Part shown: one piece after another, positions 12,248 to 12,763 of the stretch
Numbering within the stretch: the first letter of the stretch is position 1
Layout of the letters: every line of letters begins with the position of its first letter
Source: an uncultured Oscillospiraceae bacterium
Lineage (GTDB): Bacteria > Bacillota > Clostridia > Oscillospirales > Oscillospiraceae
NCBI GenBank assembly: GCA_947630345.1
Contig: CANRHF010000042.1
Location: forward strand, 1-12,763
Direction: 5' to 3'
DNA length: 12,763 bases
Translations under genes and position numbers: made by a program
Notes under the pieces: generated by a model
Seen by the model: only the letters and a program-made list of their open reading frames with translations
Told to the model about the DNA's origin: nothing
Databases searched by the model: none

Positions 12248-12763
12248 TTATTCCTCCGTATGGTTGCCGTAGCGGTTGGGGTCATAGGCCCGACCTTTGC
12301 AGTAGGGCCGGCTGGGGATCCCGGAGAGGGCGCCGGAGGCGTCCGCTTCTTCGTCTTCCTCCACCGTGCCCTTTCGGGCGGCGTACTCCTTGGCCGCGGC
12401 GGCCTTGGCAGCCTGCTGTTCCCGCTGCTGCTTCTGCTGCAATTTCTTTTTGCTGGTATTCTCGGTGATGCCTTCGGGGTTGGCGGCCCGGCGCTCGGCC
12501 CGCTGCCGTTCCTTTTCGGCCTCGATCCGGTCCCGCTCCATGGCCTGCTGGAGCCGGATGGCGTCCTCGGCATCGTAGATCTTCCGGTAGTGCTGGGTCA
12601 GGATCACGTCGATGGCGATGGACACCACGCCCTGGACGAACCAGTACAGGCTCAATGCCCCGGGCACCGTGAAGCCCACCCACAGCGACAGCAGGGGCGA
12701 GATGAACATCATGGTCTTGTTGGTCTGGTTTGCCTGGGAATTTTCGGCGGTCTCCTTGTCCTT
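12248..12763 (-). CDS. yidC: Membrane protein insertase YidC/Oxa1 (C-terminal part, cut by the window edge)
   Basis: The last 171 residues of a YidC-family insertase, which helps place proteins in the cytoplasmic membrane. The frame is open to the window edge; the real start is outside. The visible part opens with a polar loop (ETAENSQANQTNKT) and then MMFISPLLSLWVGFTVPGAL and SLYWFVQGVVSIAIDVI, the last two membrane segments of the family. The tail of about 120 residues is charged, rich in Q, A, K and E, and probably partly coiled-coil (around LQQAMERDRIEAEKERQRAE). Such a basic tail is seen in many Gram-positive YidC proteins, where it contacts the ribosome. It is followed by jag with a 3-nt gap. 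The rpmH-rnpA genes expected upstream would lie beyond the window. Confidence 0.93.
   Translation of the reverse strand, partial: KDKETAENSQANQTNKTMMFISPLLSLWVGFTVPGALSLYWFVQGVVSIAIDVILTQHYRKIYDAEDAIRLQQAMERDRIEAEKERQRAERRAANPEGITENTSKKKLQQKQQREQQAAKAAAAKEYAARKGTVEEDEEADASGALSGIPSRPYCKGRAYDPNRYGNHTEE

Overview
The window is about 12.8 kb of GC-rich bacterial chromosome with low-GC Gram-positive style signals: strong AGGAGG-type ribosome binding sites, vegetative TTGACA/TATAAT promoters, a yidC-jag pair, and a YitT/DUF2179 membrane protein. High GC together with these families and an IMP dehydrogenase of the 'GGGSICITRE' type points to a Clostridia member, most likely Oscillospiraceae (Flavonifractor/Oscillibacter/Intestinimonas-like). 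That assignment is inferred from family content. No plasmid, phage or transposase gene is visible.

Layout. Positions 82-1455 (minus): a MocR-type GntR/aminotransferase regulator. 1811-4264 (minus): a cation P-type ATPase of the CtpE/CaxP-like kind with a clear promoter. 4470-5990 (minus): a 506-residue protein of unknown function carrying a GGADGPT motif near its C-terminus. 6408-8252 (minus): TypA/BipA, transcribed divergently from 8571-9485 (plus), a YitT-family membrane protein. 9519-11027 (plus): IMP dehydrogenase, with its own promoter inside the end of yitT. 11333-12244 (minus): Jag/KhpB, and 12248 to the window edge (minus): the C-terminal part of the membrane insertase YidC. yidC and jag form an operon closed by a strong terminator.

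The genes are ordinary housekeeping or transport genes. The unusual material lies between them. Six copies of a roughly 79-bp repeat (called R1 here), beginning CGAYACYGRGC and ending in a 5-6 bp hairpin with a 3-nt loop, occur in every large intergenic gap except the one upstream of the ATPase. The hairpin keeps its pairing through compensatory base changes between copies. Two R1 copies are in exact head-to-tail tandem, and a 20-nt piece of that tandem junction recurs alone upstream of the unknown gene. Two copies of a second, three-hairpin repeat (R2) precede R1 in the same orientation, at 6061 (plus) and 11261 (minus). One R1 copy supplies the typA stop codon, and another forms a terminator-like hairpin plus T-run directly before the mocR ribosome binding site. 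I regard R1/R2 as the best candidate here for an undescribed element: a BIME/MITE-like or structured-RNA family.

Other points for follow-up are the close resemblance of the IMP dehydrogenase to the Tritrichomonas foetus enzyme, a 10-bp hairpin that includes the yitT ribosome binding site, a long folded typA leader, and the GGADGPT protein. No tRNA, rRNA, CRISPR array or recognised riboswitch class was seen.
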